This document shows, piece by piece, positions 19,354 through 28,165 of a DNA stretch of 64,000 nucleotides. The position numbers and the translations under genes are program-made. The notes below the pieces were generated by a model. It saw nothing but the letters and a program-made list of their open reading frames with translations, searched no databases and was not told the DNA's origin. The DNA comes from Candidatus Saccharimonadota bacterium (GTDB lineage: Bacteria; Patescibacteriota; Saccharimonadia; Saccharimonadales; Saccharimonadaceae), in contig JAUCSC010000001.1 of the NCBI GenBank assembly GCA_030445265.1, positions 310,001 to 374,000 on the forward strand. Reading direction: 5' to 3'. Numbering within the stretch: position 1 is the stretch's first letter; the number at the start of each line of letters is the position of its first letter.

Positions 19354-20876
19354 TGGCAAAATTCTTACAACAGTTATTGGAAGTACAAGAACCCATGTTT
19401 TCAATGGGACTGCGACGCCTTGAAGCCATGTCTGGGCATAGCGGTGTCGATGTACGCCTTATCGCTGACATAACGCACCGAGCGCATGATGTCATGCGGG
19501 CGCTTCGACTCGATCCATCAAATACCACGGCTCGCGAACTATATAATGCACTGAGTGCGGCAGTTGTGTCCGATAACTTCCACGATATGCTCAGTGATTC
19601 GGACTTCGTTTTGGTGTCAATCGATGATGAAGTTATATCATTTAATATGATTGATGTTATAGAAAACAGCCATCATGAACTCACCTTTGAAAAACGCATC
19701 ATCAGTCACGGTCAACGGTCGCTACGCGGTGAACTACTGACCCGCTATCTTGAGCATGTATTGACCGACAATATTTCCGTACAGGCGGCCGCTAACGATG
19801 CTGGTATCGTTGTTGCCTCGGATGAGGGATATAGCAATGTTGCCTCAGCTACTCAGCTGGTACAGGCGTCTCGTTCGTCGGCTCCCTCCGTCCTGTCAAT
19901 TGGCGACATTTTTACTGATGCTTTTATTAAGCTCAGAGAAGATAAGGCCCGCATCGATACCGATCCGGACGGCTCGAAGCGGCTCAGCCTACCATTTGGT
20001 TCTAAGCCACCGTATGATAGCGTAGAAATCGTCCAAGCCGTCGGCCCTTCCCCAAATGCTGCCGTCGCCTTTAGCCGACTAGGCTTACGGTCGTCCCTGA
20101 TGGCCTTTCTTGGCGATGACCAACCCGGAAAAGAGTCACTCGAATATTTAAAAAGTGAATTAGTTTCAACCGACTCGGTGAGTGTCGAAGAAGGGCAGAA
20201 ATCGAACTATTACTATGTGCTTCGATATGGGGCTGACCGGACAATTCTCGTTAAGAATGAAGAGTATAGCTATACGTGGCGCGAGCCGGCCCAGGTACCG
20301 GATTGGATCTACTTGTCGTTGATTAGTGATAAGGCCTGGCCGCTGCATGAGGACCTCCTGCGTTATCTCGAAGCGCATCCATCGGTCAAACTCGCCTTTC
20401 AACCTGGTACGTTCCATTTCGAATGGGGCAAAGAGAAACTCAAAGACTTGTACGGCCGGAGCGAAGTTGTTGTCATGAACCGTGAAGAGGCAGTCGACGT
20501 GACGGGAGTCTCGTACGATTCGGTAAAAGAGCTACTCGGGGCACTGCGAGCGCTTGGTCCAAAAATCGTCGTGATGACCGATGGACCAAATGGTTCGTAT
20601 GCACATTATGAAGATACTTTTGTGACCGTTCCGAATTATCCCGATCCTGCACCGCCCTATGACCGGACGGGTGCCGGTGATGCGTTTGCCTCGACATTCG
20701 TCGCTGCAGTTGCTCTCGGCGAAACGGTTGAAAATGCCTTGACATGGTCACCGATTAATTCGATGAGCGTTGTGCAAAAACTGGGGGCTCAGGCAGGATT
20801 ATTGAGTGCCGAAAAAATTAGAGAATACCTGGCAAGTGCGCCAGATGATTATCATCCAAAGGAACTGACTGAATGA
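19353..20876 (+). CDS. PfkB-family carbohydrate kinase with about 175-aa N-terminal extension (paralog 2)
   Basis: TAATG coupling; kinase domain begins near APSVLSIGDIFTDAF; catalytic PYDRTGAGDAFASTF; N-terminal helical domain (HDVMRALRLDPSNTTARELYNALSAAV) unassigned. Confidence 0.88.
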   Translation: MAKFLQQLLEVQEPMFSMGLRRLEAMSGHSGVDVRLIADITHRAHDVMRALRLDPSNTTARELYNALSAAVVSDNFHDMLSDSDFVLVSIDDEVISFNMIDVIENSHHELTFEKRIISHGQRSLRGELLTRYLEHVLTDNISVQAAANDAGIVVASDEGYSNVASATQLVQASRSSAPSVLSIGDIFTDAFIKLREDKARIDTDPDGSKRLSLPFGSKPPYDSVEIVQAVGPSPNAAVAFSRLGLRSSLMAFLGDDQPGKESLEYLKSELVSTDSVSVEEGQKSNYYYVLRYGADRTILVKNEEYSYTWREPAQVPDWIYLSLISDKAWPLHEDLLRYLEAHPSVKLAFQPGTFHFEWGKEKLKDLYGRSEVVVMNREEAVDVTGVSYDSVKELLGALRALGPKIVVMTDGPNGSYAHYEDTFVTVPNYPDPAPPYDRTGAGDAFASTFVAAVALGETVENALTWSPINSMSVVQKLGAQAGLLSAEKIREYLASAPDDYHPKELTE

Positions 20877-21481
20877 AATATCAAATTTGTGTCTCAGGTG
20901 CCGCCGCGGGCGCAACGGTTCAGGCGGCGCATCAGCTTGCCTATGATCTGGGCCGGGCGATTGCCGAGGAAGGTCTGACGCTTGTCACCGGTGCGACGGT
21001 AGGTCTGCCATGGTATGCGGCGCAAGGAGCGTTTAGTGTCAAAGGCAAACGGGGTGTCTCGATTGGTTTTTCACCGGCTAGTTCAATGCGTGAGCATGTC
21101 GCTGTCTATAAACTGCCGACTCGGGAGTTTGACTACATAAACTATACGGGCATGGCGTATGTAGGCCGAGATGTCCACCTGGTCCGTAGTAGTGATGCGA
21201 TTATAACGGTTGGCGGTCGGATGGGAAGTTTGCATGAACTTTCAACGGCACTTGAAAGTCGGAAAGTCTGTGGCGTCTTGCTGGGAAGCGGCGGACTGGC
21301 CGATTATATACCAACCCTTCTTGAGCATGTCGACGCACCGGGTGCAAAAGATATTATTTATGATACTGATCCAGAACGATTGCTGAAGAAGGTAATCGAG
21401 CGGCTTGACGAAAAATATGAAGATTTCATTCCACCGACTGGCGATGAACATATTTCTGCCCACCGTGCCGGTCGAGGCTGA
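20873..21481 (+). CDS. SLOG/LOG-fold (TIGR00725-like) nucleotide-binding protein
   Basis: [12 protein letters not shown]...[45 protein letters not shown] overlap with upstream kinase. Confidence 0.72.
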   Translation: MKYQICVSGAAAGATVQAAHQLAYDLGRAIAEEGLTLVTGATVGLPWYAAQGAFSVKGKRGVSIGFSPASSMREHVAVYKLPTREFDYINYTGMAYVGRDVHLVRSSDAIITVGGRMGSLHELSTALESRKVCGVLLGSGGLADYIPTLLEHVDAPGAKDIIYDTDPERLLKKVIERLDEKYEDFIPPTGDEHISAHRAGRG

Positions 21482-21528
21482 CGACACAACGTTCCTGTGC
21501 CTCTCTGAAAAAGAGTATAATAGTTAGG

Positions 21529-23499
21529 ATGGAGCAGCGTTTTCGCCTTGAGACAAAGTATAAACCGACAGGTGACCAGCCGTCGGCTATTGCTGCGTTG
21601 ACTCAAGGTCTGGAGAACGGTGTACGCGAACAGACGCTCATGGGTGTTACTGGAAGTGGTAAAACATTTACTATGGCGAATGTCATTGTTAATCAGCAAA
21701 AACCAACGCTGGTTCTCGCGCATAACAAGACATTGGCTGCGCAGCTTTACAGCGAGTTTAAATCTTTTTTCCCTGACAATGAAGTTCATTACTTTGTGAG
21801 CTACTTTGATTATTATCAACCGGAAGCATATATCGCGAGCAGTGATACCTACATTGAAAAAGATAGCCAGATCAATGATGAGATTGATCGCCTGCGGCAT
21901 GCAGCCACGATGGCGCTCCTGACACGGCGCGATACGATCATTGTTGCGAGTGTCAGCTGTATCTATGGCATCGGCTCGCCGGACGACTATTCGGCTATGT
22001 CCATTACGGTATCGGTCGGTGAGCGCCGACAGCAGGATAAGTTCATTCGCTTACTAACCGACATCCAATATCAACGAAACGATATAGATTTTCACCGCGG
22101 CACATTTCGGGTACGGGGCGATATTGTTGATGTTTTTCCAGCCGGAAGTGATGTGGCATATCGGGTTGAGTTCTTTGGCGATGATGTTGATCGCTTGACG
22201 AGGATTGACCCACTGACTGGTGAAATACTTGGTGAACCGAAATCATTTACTGTCTTCCCGAGCAGTCACTACGTCACACCGCGGCAAAAACTGGAGCATG
22301 CCATAGAAGGAATAAAAAAAGAATTCGAGGAGCGGTTAGAGTTCTTTGAAAAGCATGATCGGTTCCTGGAGGCTCAGCGCCTGGGCCAACGAACCAAGTA
22401 CGATATTGAGATGTTAGAGGAGACAGGATTTGTCAAAGGTATTGAAAACTATAGTCGCTACCTGACAAACCGAGAACCGGGCGAACAGCCAGCGACTCTG
22501 CTTGATTATTTCCCAGATGATTTTTTATTATTCGTCGACGAGAGCCACATGACCTTGCCCCAAGTCCGGGGTATGTATAACGGCGACAGGGCGCGCAAAG
22601 AGATTCTGGTAGAGCATGGCTTCCGTTTACCGAGCGCGCTCGACAACAGGCCGCTCACATTTCAGGAATTTGACCGCCATTTTAATCAAGCAATTTATGT
22701 TTCAGCGACGCCAGCTGAGTATGAACTGACGCATAGTCCAGAGCCGGTACAGCAGGTTATTCGTCCGACGGGGCTGATAGATCCTCTTATCTCAGTGCGA
22801 CCGACAAACGGGCAGATCGATGACCTGATTGCGGAGATTCGTGACCGTGTTGCCAAGCATCAGCGCGTATTGGTAACGACACTCACCAAGCGCATGGCTG
22901 AAGACTTGTCGTCGTATCTGATTGAACTTGATATTAAAACGGCGTATATACATAGTGAAGTTGATACATTGGAGCGCGGGGATATTCTGCGGGACCTCCG
23001 TACGGGTGTATATGATGTGCTGGTAGGTATTAACTTACTGCGTGAAGGCTTAGACTTACCGGAAGTAAGCCTGGTGGCTATCATTGATGCCGACAAAGAA
23101 GGTTTCCTGCGTAGTACGAGTGCCTTGATCCAAATCATTGGTCGAGCAGCCCGACATTTAGAAGGTACCGTTATCATGTATGCCGATAATATGACGGCTT
23201 CGATGACACGGGCAATTGACGAGACGGAGCGACGCCGGGTTATTCAACAAGCCTATAATGAAGAACACGGCATTACACCGACCAGTATCGCGAAGGCAAT
23301 TGATGAAGGGCTTCGGGCAATTATTCCAAAGAAAGAAGAGGAAGCGCCAAAAATCGATCTGAAGCGGGTTCCGAAAGGTGAGTATAAATCGCTCATTAAA
23401 GACCTTTCGGCACAGATGGAACTGGCCAGCGCTAATCTCGAATTTGAAAAGGCAGCCGAACTGCGTGATATGATCGGCGAAATAAGAAAAAAACTGTAG
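21529..23499 (+). CDS. uvrB: excinuclease ABC subunit B
   Basis: [40 protein letters not shown]-terminal UVR motif. Confidence 0.97.
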   Translation: MEQRFRLETKYKPTGDQPSAIAALTQGLENGVREQTLMGVTGSGKTFTMANVIVNQQKPTLVLAHNKTLAAQLYSEFKSFFPDNEVHYFVSYFDYYQPEAYIASSDTYIEKDSQINDEIDRLRHAATMALLTRRDTIIVASVSCIYGIGSPDDYSAMSITVSVGERRQQDKFIRLLTDIQYQRNDIDFHRGTFRVRGDIVDVFPAGSDVAYRVEFFGDDVDRLTRIDPLTGEILGEPKSFTVFPSSHYVTPRQKLEHAIEGIKKEFEERLEFFEKHDRFLEAQRLGQRTKYDIEMLEETGFVKGIENYSRYLTNREPGEQPATLLDYFPDDFLLFVDESHMTLPQVRGMYNGDRARKEILVEHGFRLPSALDNRPLTFQEFDRHFNQAIYVSATPAEYELTHSPEPVQQVIRPTGLIDPLISVRPTNGQIDDLIAEIRDRVAKHQRVLVTTLTKRMAEDLSSYLIELDIKTAYIHSEVDTLERGDILRDLRTGVYDVLVGINLLREGLDLPEVSLVAIIDADKEGFLRSTSALIQIIGRAARHLEGTVIMYADNMTASMTRAIDETERRRVIQQAYNEEHGITPTSIAKAIDEGLRAIIPKKEEEAPKIDLKRVPKGEYKSLIKDLSAQMELASANLEFEKAAELRDMIGEIRKKL

Positions 23500-23543
23500 C
23501 CTGTCGTATTTCGTGCTCTTTATAACTGCGCTATACTAAGTTA

Positions 23544-23834
23544 ATGACTATGATCTCGCGCGACGATGTTGCTTATTTGGCGACGCTCAGTAATCTCCAG
23601 TTAGGTGAACAAGAAGCGGCTGACTTGCAGCAAGACCTCGAACACATTATCGAATATATTCATCAGCTTGATGAGCTTGATACTTCAGGCGTAGAGCCAA
23701 CCTATCAGGTATCGGGCTTGGAGAACGTATCCAGGGATGACCTCATCGATACATATGGGTTAGCGCCAGAAGCGCTGCTCGCGCTGGCTCCATTGGCGCA
23801 GGACAATCAAGTTAAAGTGCCGAAAGTGCTATAA
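23544..23834 (+). CDS. gatC: Asp/Glu-tRNA amidotransferase subunit GatC
   Basis: ISRDDVAYLATLSNLQL...LEHIIEYIHQLDELDTSGVEPTYQVSG; followed by gatA. Confidence 0.92.
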   Translation: MTMISRDDVAYLATLSNLQLGEQEAADLQQDLEHIIEYIHQLDELDTSGVEPTYQVSGLENVSRDDLIDTYGLAPEALLALAPLAQDNQVKVPKVL

Positions 23835-23836
23835 AT

Positions 23837-25207
23837 ATGACGACGATTGCCGAATACCAAGCACATTCCGCACGCGAGAACGTCGAAGCAGCGCTCCAAA
23901 AAGTGCATGAAAATGAATCATTCCACGCTCTTATTTCGACGACGGAAGCTCGAGCACGGGAGCGTGCCGAGGCAGTCGACAGGGGTGAGATCACTGGAAA
24001 GCTTGCCGGTGTACCTTTCATTGCAAAAGATAATTTCCTCGCGTACGGCGCACCGACGACAGCCGCCAGTCGTATCCTTGAAAAGTTTGAAGCGCCTATT
24101 CAAGCAACGGCGATTGAAAAACTTGAAGCGGAAGGCGCCATCTGCATTGGCAAGGCTAATCTTGACGCTTTCGCACATGGTGGTAGTACTGAAAACTCTA
24201 CTTTTGGACCGACACTGAACGCGTTTGATCAGACGAGAGTCGCGGGTGGAAGTAGCGGTGGATCGGCCGTTGCTACCGCTCTCGGCATCGTACCATTTGC
24301 CATCGGTACCGATACGGGCGGTTCCATCCGTCAACCGGCCAGTTTTAATGGCCTTGTCGGCGTCAAGCCCACATACGGGACGGTGAGCCGATTTGGCGTC
24401 GTTGCAATGGCGAGCAGCACTGACACCATTGGCGTCTTCACGACCAATGCATCAGATGCCGAGCTTGTCATGTCTATCATGGCCGGACAAGACAATAAAG
24501 ATATGACGACGTTGCCTGATTTTTTTGTGCCTGTAAGTGCTGGTGATAAGAAACGAGTTGGCATCATCAAGCAATTTATGACTGACGATGTCGACGCTGG
24601 CGTGCGCGCAGTTGTTCAAGACTATGTGCAGCGCCTGAAGGCCAAAGGTTATATCGTCGATGAAGTCGACATGCCTATCTTACGTTACGCCTTGGCTATG
24701 TACTATATCATCGTACCGGCAGAGATTAGCAGTAACCTGGGGCGTTATGATGGCATCCGATACGGCAAGCGCGCTGAGGGAGCGCAGTCGTTAAACGATG
24801 TGTACGGCAAGTCGCGGGATGAGGGCTTTGAGCCCGAAAATAAGCGTCGTATTATGATTGGAAGCTTTGTCCTCTCGAGTGGCTATTTTGATGCTTATTA
24901 TTTACAAGCTCAAAAAGCCCGGACCCTCCTTATCCAGGCGTTTGATGAATTGTTTAAAAACTATGACGTGCTCATCGGTCCAACTGCGCCGACTCCAGCC
25001 TTTAAATTAGGTGAAAACAGTGAAGATCCAGTTAAGATGTATCTTGCCGATGTCATGACAGTGCCAGCCAGTCTCGCGGGCTTACCGGCTATCAACGTGC
25101 CAGGTGGAACAAATCCCGACGGTTTGCCGGTCGGTGTACAGCTGATTGGTCCTCGCCGATCGGATGCTCAATTATTAGCTATGGCGCGTGAAGTGGAGCA
25201 GCGGTAA
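23837..25207 (+). CDS. gatA: Asp/Glu-tRNA amidotransferase subunit GatA
   Basis: Amidase signature GGSSGGSAVATALG, GTDTGGSIRQPASFNGLVGVKPTYG. Confidence 0.96.
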   Translation: MTTIAEYQAHSARENVEAALQKVHENESFHALISTTEARARERAEAVDRGEITGKLAGVPFIAKDNFLAYGAPTTAASRILEKFEAPIQATAIEKLEAEGAICIGKANLDAFAHGGSTENSTFGPTLNAFDQTRVAGGSSGGSAVATALGIVPFAIGTDTGGSIRQPASFNGLVGVKPTYGTVSRFGVVAMASSTDTIGVFTTNASDAELVMSIMAGQDNKDMTTLPDFFVPVSAGDKKRVGIIKQFMTDDVDAGVRAVVQDYVQRLKAKGYIVDEVDMPILRYALAMYYIIVPAEISSNLGRYDGIRYGKRAEGAQSLNDVYGKSRDEGFEPENKRRIMIGSFVLSSGYFDAYYLQAQKARTLLIQAFDELFKNYDVLIGPTAPTPAFKLGENSEDPVKMYLADVMTVPASLAGLPAINVPGGTNPDGLPVGVQLIGPRRSDAQLLAMAREVEQR

Positions 25208-25626
25208 TGGATGCCTCAATGATTTTTGTTTTTGCTGCCATTGTGATTATCGGTGCACTGCTTTTGGCACTCATCACCTTTACTCACCGCGGGGTGAAGC
25301 CGCTGGCCGTCGAGAAATATCGTTCTTCATGGATGACCATTGAACGTCAGCTCAAGAAAGATGACGTTGCCTCACTCCATGTCTGTGTCCTGAGTGCGGA
25401 CAAGCTGCTTGATCAAGCGCTGAGAGAGCGAGGTTTCAAAGGCGATACAATGGGTGAGCGGATGAAGGCGGCTAAGAATATATGGACGAACGCCAACCAA
25501 GTTTGGAATGCACATAAACTGCGTAATCGCATTGCTCATGAGACTGATGTGGTTGTTAAATATGATGATGTTCGCCGGCACCTTTCGGCATATAAGCGGG
25601 CGCTGATGGACGTAGGAGCCATATAA
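25207..25626 (+). CDS. TM-anchored HEPN-like protein within gatCAB
   Basis: N-terminal TM (MIFVFAAIVIIGALLLALITF), C-terminal HKLRNRIAHE (Rx4H-type HEPN signature); TAATG overlaps with both gatA and gatB. Confidence 0.6.
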   Translation: MDASMIFVFAAIVIIGALLLALITFTHRGVKPLAVEKYRSSWMTIERQLKKDDVASLHVCVLSADKLLDQALRERGFKGDTMGERMKAAKNIWTNANQVWNAHKLRNRIAHETDVVVKYDDVRRHLSAYKRALMDVGAI

Positions 25627-27077
25627 TGATTACACCAGAGATTCTCGCCAAGTATAAAGTCACGATTGGTATCGAGTGCCATGTCCAGCTCAATACGAAA
25701 ACGAAACTGTTTAGCGGTGCTGATAATGACGCGCGAAATAAGGAGCCTAATGCCGTCATTAGTCCGATTGATTTCGGGTTGCCAGGTATGCTGCCGGTAC
25801 TTAATAAGGAAGCTGTTATTCTGGCGGTTCGTGCCGGAAAGGCACTTGAATCTGACATTGCCTCTGTCAGCCGATTTGACCGCAAGCACTATTTTTACCC
25901 AGATCTTCCCAAAGGCTATCAGATAAGTCAGCTCTACGAGCCTATTATTATCGGCGGTGTGGTCCGTGTACCACAGGAAGACGGTAGCGTACTTGATGTT
26001 CGCATCCACCATGCTCATATGGAGGAGGACGCTGGAAAGTTAACGCATTATTCGGATTATAGTCTTGTCGACCTAAACCGTGCCGGAACACCACTGATTG
26101 AAATTGTATCGGAACCCGACATGCATTCAGCAGTGGAAGCCAAGGCCTATGCGACGGAGCTCTATCGGCTTATGACGTATGCCGGCGTTACAAATGGTGA
26201 CTTGTACCAAGGCAATATGCGCTTTGACGTCAATATATCAATTGCACCGCTTGATGCAATGGAACTGGGCACCAGAGCGGAAATAAAAAACTTGAATTCT
26301 TTCCGTAGCGTCGAACGTGCGGCCGAATACGAGTATCGTCGACAGGCAGACCTTCTTGAAAAAGGGGAGCGTGTCATACAGGAGACTCGTGGTTGGGACG
26401 ATGCTGCTCAGAAAACCGTATCACAACGTTCCAAAGAAGATGCGCAGGATTATCGCTATATGCCTGACCCTGATATTCCACCGCTACGATTGACTGAAGA
26501 TGAGATAGCGCTGTATCAGTCGGTTGTTCCCCGCTTACCGCAGTACTACCGTGATGCATGGCGTGATTTACAGCTCGACCGGTCGGTTGCGGATTCTTTG
26601 CTGGCGCGGAGAGCTATTGCTGAACTCATCGAGGCGGTACGTGTCCAAGCAGGTAGCGCGGCGACCAAGCACGTTGCTCACTGGTTTGCCAGTTCATTGA
26701 GCGACGAAACAAGCGAGATAACTGTCGGGCAGGATGACGCTCCGCGTTTTATCGAGCTCTCTAACATGGTAACGGCGAATGAGCTATCTAGTACGGCAGC
26801 CAAAGACATTTTCAATGAACTATTGCTTGGCCACGATAGTCCACGAATCATCGCCGAGCGAAAGAACATACTGCAAGTCAGTGATACCGGTGCTATCGCC
26901 GCTATTGTCGATGAAGTATTATCGGATCCCGCAAGCGCTCAGTCCGTCGCCGATATCAAAGAGGGTAAGGACAAGGCCATTGGTTTTCTTGTTGGCCAAG
27001 TTATGAAACGATCAGCGGGCACGGCAAATCCAGGCCTCGCCAGCCAATTGATTCGTGAAAAAATCAAGGATCTATAA
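25626..27077 (+). CDS. gatB: Asp/Glu-tRNA amidotransferase subunit GatB
   Basis: TIGIECHVQLNTKTKLFSGADND, SRFDRKHYFYPDLPKGYQISQ, C-terminal YqeY/tail domain. Confidence 0.96.
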   Translation: MITPEILAKYKVTIGIECHVQLNTKTKLFSGADNDARNKEPNAVISPIDFGLPGMLPVLNKEAVILAVRAGKALESDIASVSRFDRKHYFYPDLPKGYQISQLYEPIIIGGVVRVPQEDGSVLDVRIHHAHMEEDAGKLTHYSDYSLVDLNRAGTPLIEIVSEPDMHSAVEAKAYATELYRLMTYAGVTNGDLYQGNMRFDVNISIAPLDAMELGTRAEIKNLNSFRSVERAAEYEYRRQADLLEKGERVIQETRGWDDAAQKTVSQRSKEDAQDYRYMPDPDIPPLRLTEDEIALYQSVVPRLPQYYRDAWRDLQLDRSVADSLLARRAIAELIEAVRVQAGSAATKHVAHWFASSLSDETSEITVGQDDAPRFIELSNMVTANELSSTAAKDIFNELLLGHDSPRIIAERKNILQVSDTGAIAAIVDEVLSDPASAQSVADIKEGKDKAIGFLVGQVMKRSAGTANPGLASQLIREKIKDL

Positions 27078-27117
27078 GTCGACTCTCAGCTAACCTGCAG
27101 TAAAAATTCATGCATGA

Positions 27118-27123
27118 TATAAT
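27118..27123 (+). promoter_or_regulatory. -10 box (TATAAT) upstream of small envelope-protein operon
   Basis: gatgatataatagtaggg, about 40 nt upstream of an SD-led ATG. Confidence 0.5.
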
Positions 27124-27162
27124 AGTAGGGTAAGCCTCGCAGGAGGCAGAGAGGAGATATTA

Positions 27163-27408
27163 ATGGACCCAGCCGCTGAAATTCTCGTTATCATATTGTC
27201 GATATTCCTTGCACTGTTCTTATTGCTCGGAATCATCCTCACCGTCTATCTCATCCGTTTAACGGGCGAGATAAAGAAAATCACTCAGTCTGCCAAGCGC
27301 ACGGTCGACAGTTTCGAAGACGCTGTCACCAATGCGAGTAAGTTTGCGTCACCAATGTATGTGGCCAAAATAATTGGCAGTACTATTAAAAAATTCAAGG
27401 ATAAATAA
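27163..27408 (+). CDS. small single-TM protein
   Basis: GAGGAG SD; N-terminal TM followed by an amphipathic region. Confidence 0.65.
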   Translation: MDPAAEILVIILSIFLALFLLLGIILTVYLIRLTGEIKKITQSAKRTVDSFEDAVTNASKFASPMYVAKIIGSTIKKFKDK

Positions 27409-27420
27409 GGAGGCAACGCT

Positions 27421-27771
27421 ATGACTAAAAGTAAAATCGCACTTGGTGCAATCGTCGGAGCTGCTGCAGGATTCGTAGCTGGCTTACTTACCGCCCCAAA
27501 GAGCGGCAAGGAAACACGGGAAGATTTAAAATCACGAGCCAACGAACTGAAGGATCAAGCTTCACAAAAAGTTGGACAAGCTCGAGACCGCGCGAGTGAC
27601 GTCGTGTCAGATGTTAAGAATCGTGCGCAGGATGTGCTCGGTGATGTCAAAGGGCATGCCAATGAGGTTGCAAATGATGTTAAAGGTCGCGCAAATGAAG
27701 TCAAGGGCCGAGCAAATAATGCTGCCAATAGTGCAGTTGAAAATGCAAAGCGTGATTTGAACAAGAAGTAG
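27421..27771 (+). CDS. YtxH-like / LEA-like repeat protein
   Basis: ALGAIVGAAAGFVAGLLTAPKSGKETREDLKSR is YtxH-like; C-terminal repeats KGRANEVKGRANN. Confidence 0.75.
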   Translation: MTKSKIALGAIVGAAAGFVAGLLTAPKSGKETREDLKSRANELKDQASQKVGQARDRASDVVSDVKNRAQDVLGDVKGHANEVANDVKGRANEVKGRANNAANSAVENAKRDLNKK

Positions 27772-27787
27772 TATGGTACATTGAATG

Positions 27788-27830
27788 ACACCGGCTTATC
27801 TCTATAGAGAAGAGCCGGTGTATTGTTATT
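27788..27830 (+). terminator. intrinsic terminator
   Basis: acaccggct-tatctctatagagaag-agccggtgt followed by attgttattattt. Confidence 0.65.
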
Positions 27831-27846
27831 ATTTGAGGAGACCAGT

Positions 27847-28125
27847 ATGCCGAAGAAGACACTGAAAGAAAAGCTGCAAGACAGCAATGAACAAGGCGCC
27901 CGCCGGGCTATTTTAGAAGATCTCTTTTACGACTTTCATTCAAGTCGGCGCCAAGTCTATAAGATGAATTTTATCAGGGGTATTTTCCTCGGTTTTGGCA
28001 CGGTGCTGGGCGGTACTGTACTGATTGCCATTTTGATTTGGCTGCTCGGTTTGTTTGTCGACTGGTTCCCCTTCATTGGCGGCTTTATCCAAAACGTTAT
28101 TGACGCCATGCAATCAAAGGCCTAA
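27847..28125 (+). CDS. DUF5665-like membrane protein
   Basis: Begins MPKKTLKEKLQDSNEQGARRAILEDLFYDFHSSRRQVYKMNFIRGIFLGFGTVLGGT; GAGGAG SD before ATG 27847. Confidence 0.7.
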   Translation: MPKKTLKEKLQDSNEQGARRAILEDLFYDFHSSRRQVYKMNFIRGIFLGFGTVLGGTVLIAILIWLLGLFVDWFPFIGGFIQNVIDAMQSKA

Positions 28126-28165
28126 ATTCTCTTATCTGACGTCTTGTCCGTTATACTAGATAGTA

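Noticed and set aside
21358-21900. 180-aa minus ORF across the SLOG/uvrB junction
   Set aside because: Antisense to both conserved genes and to the uvrB promoter; no conserved motif.
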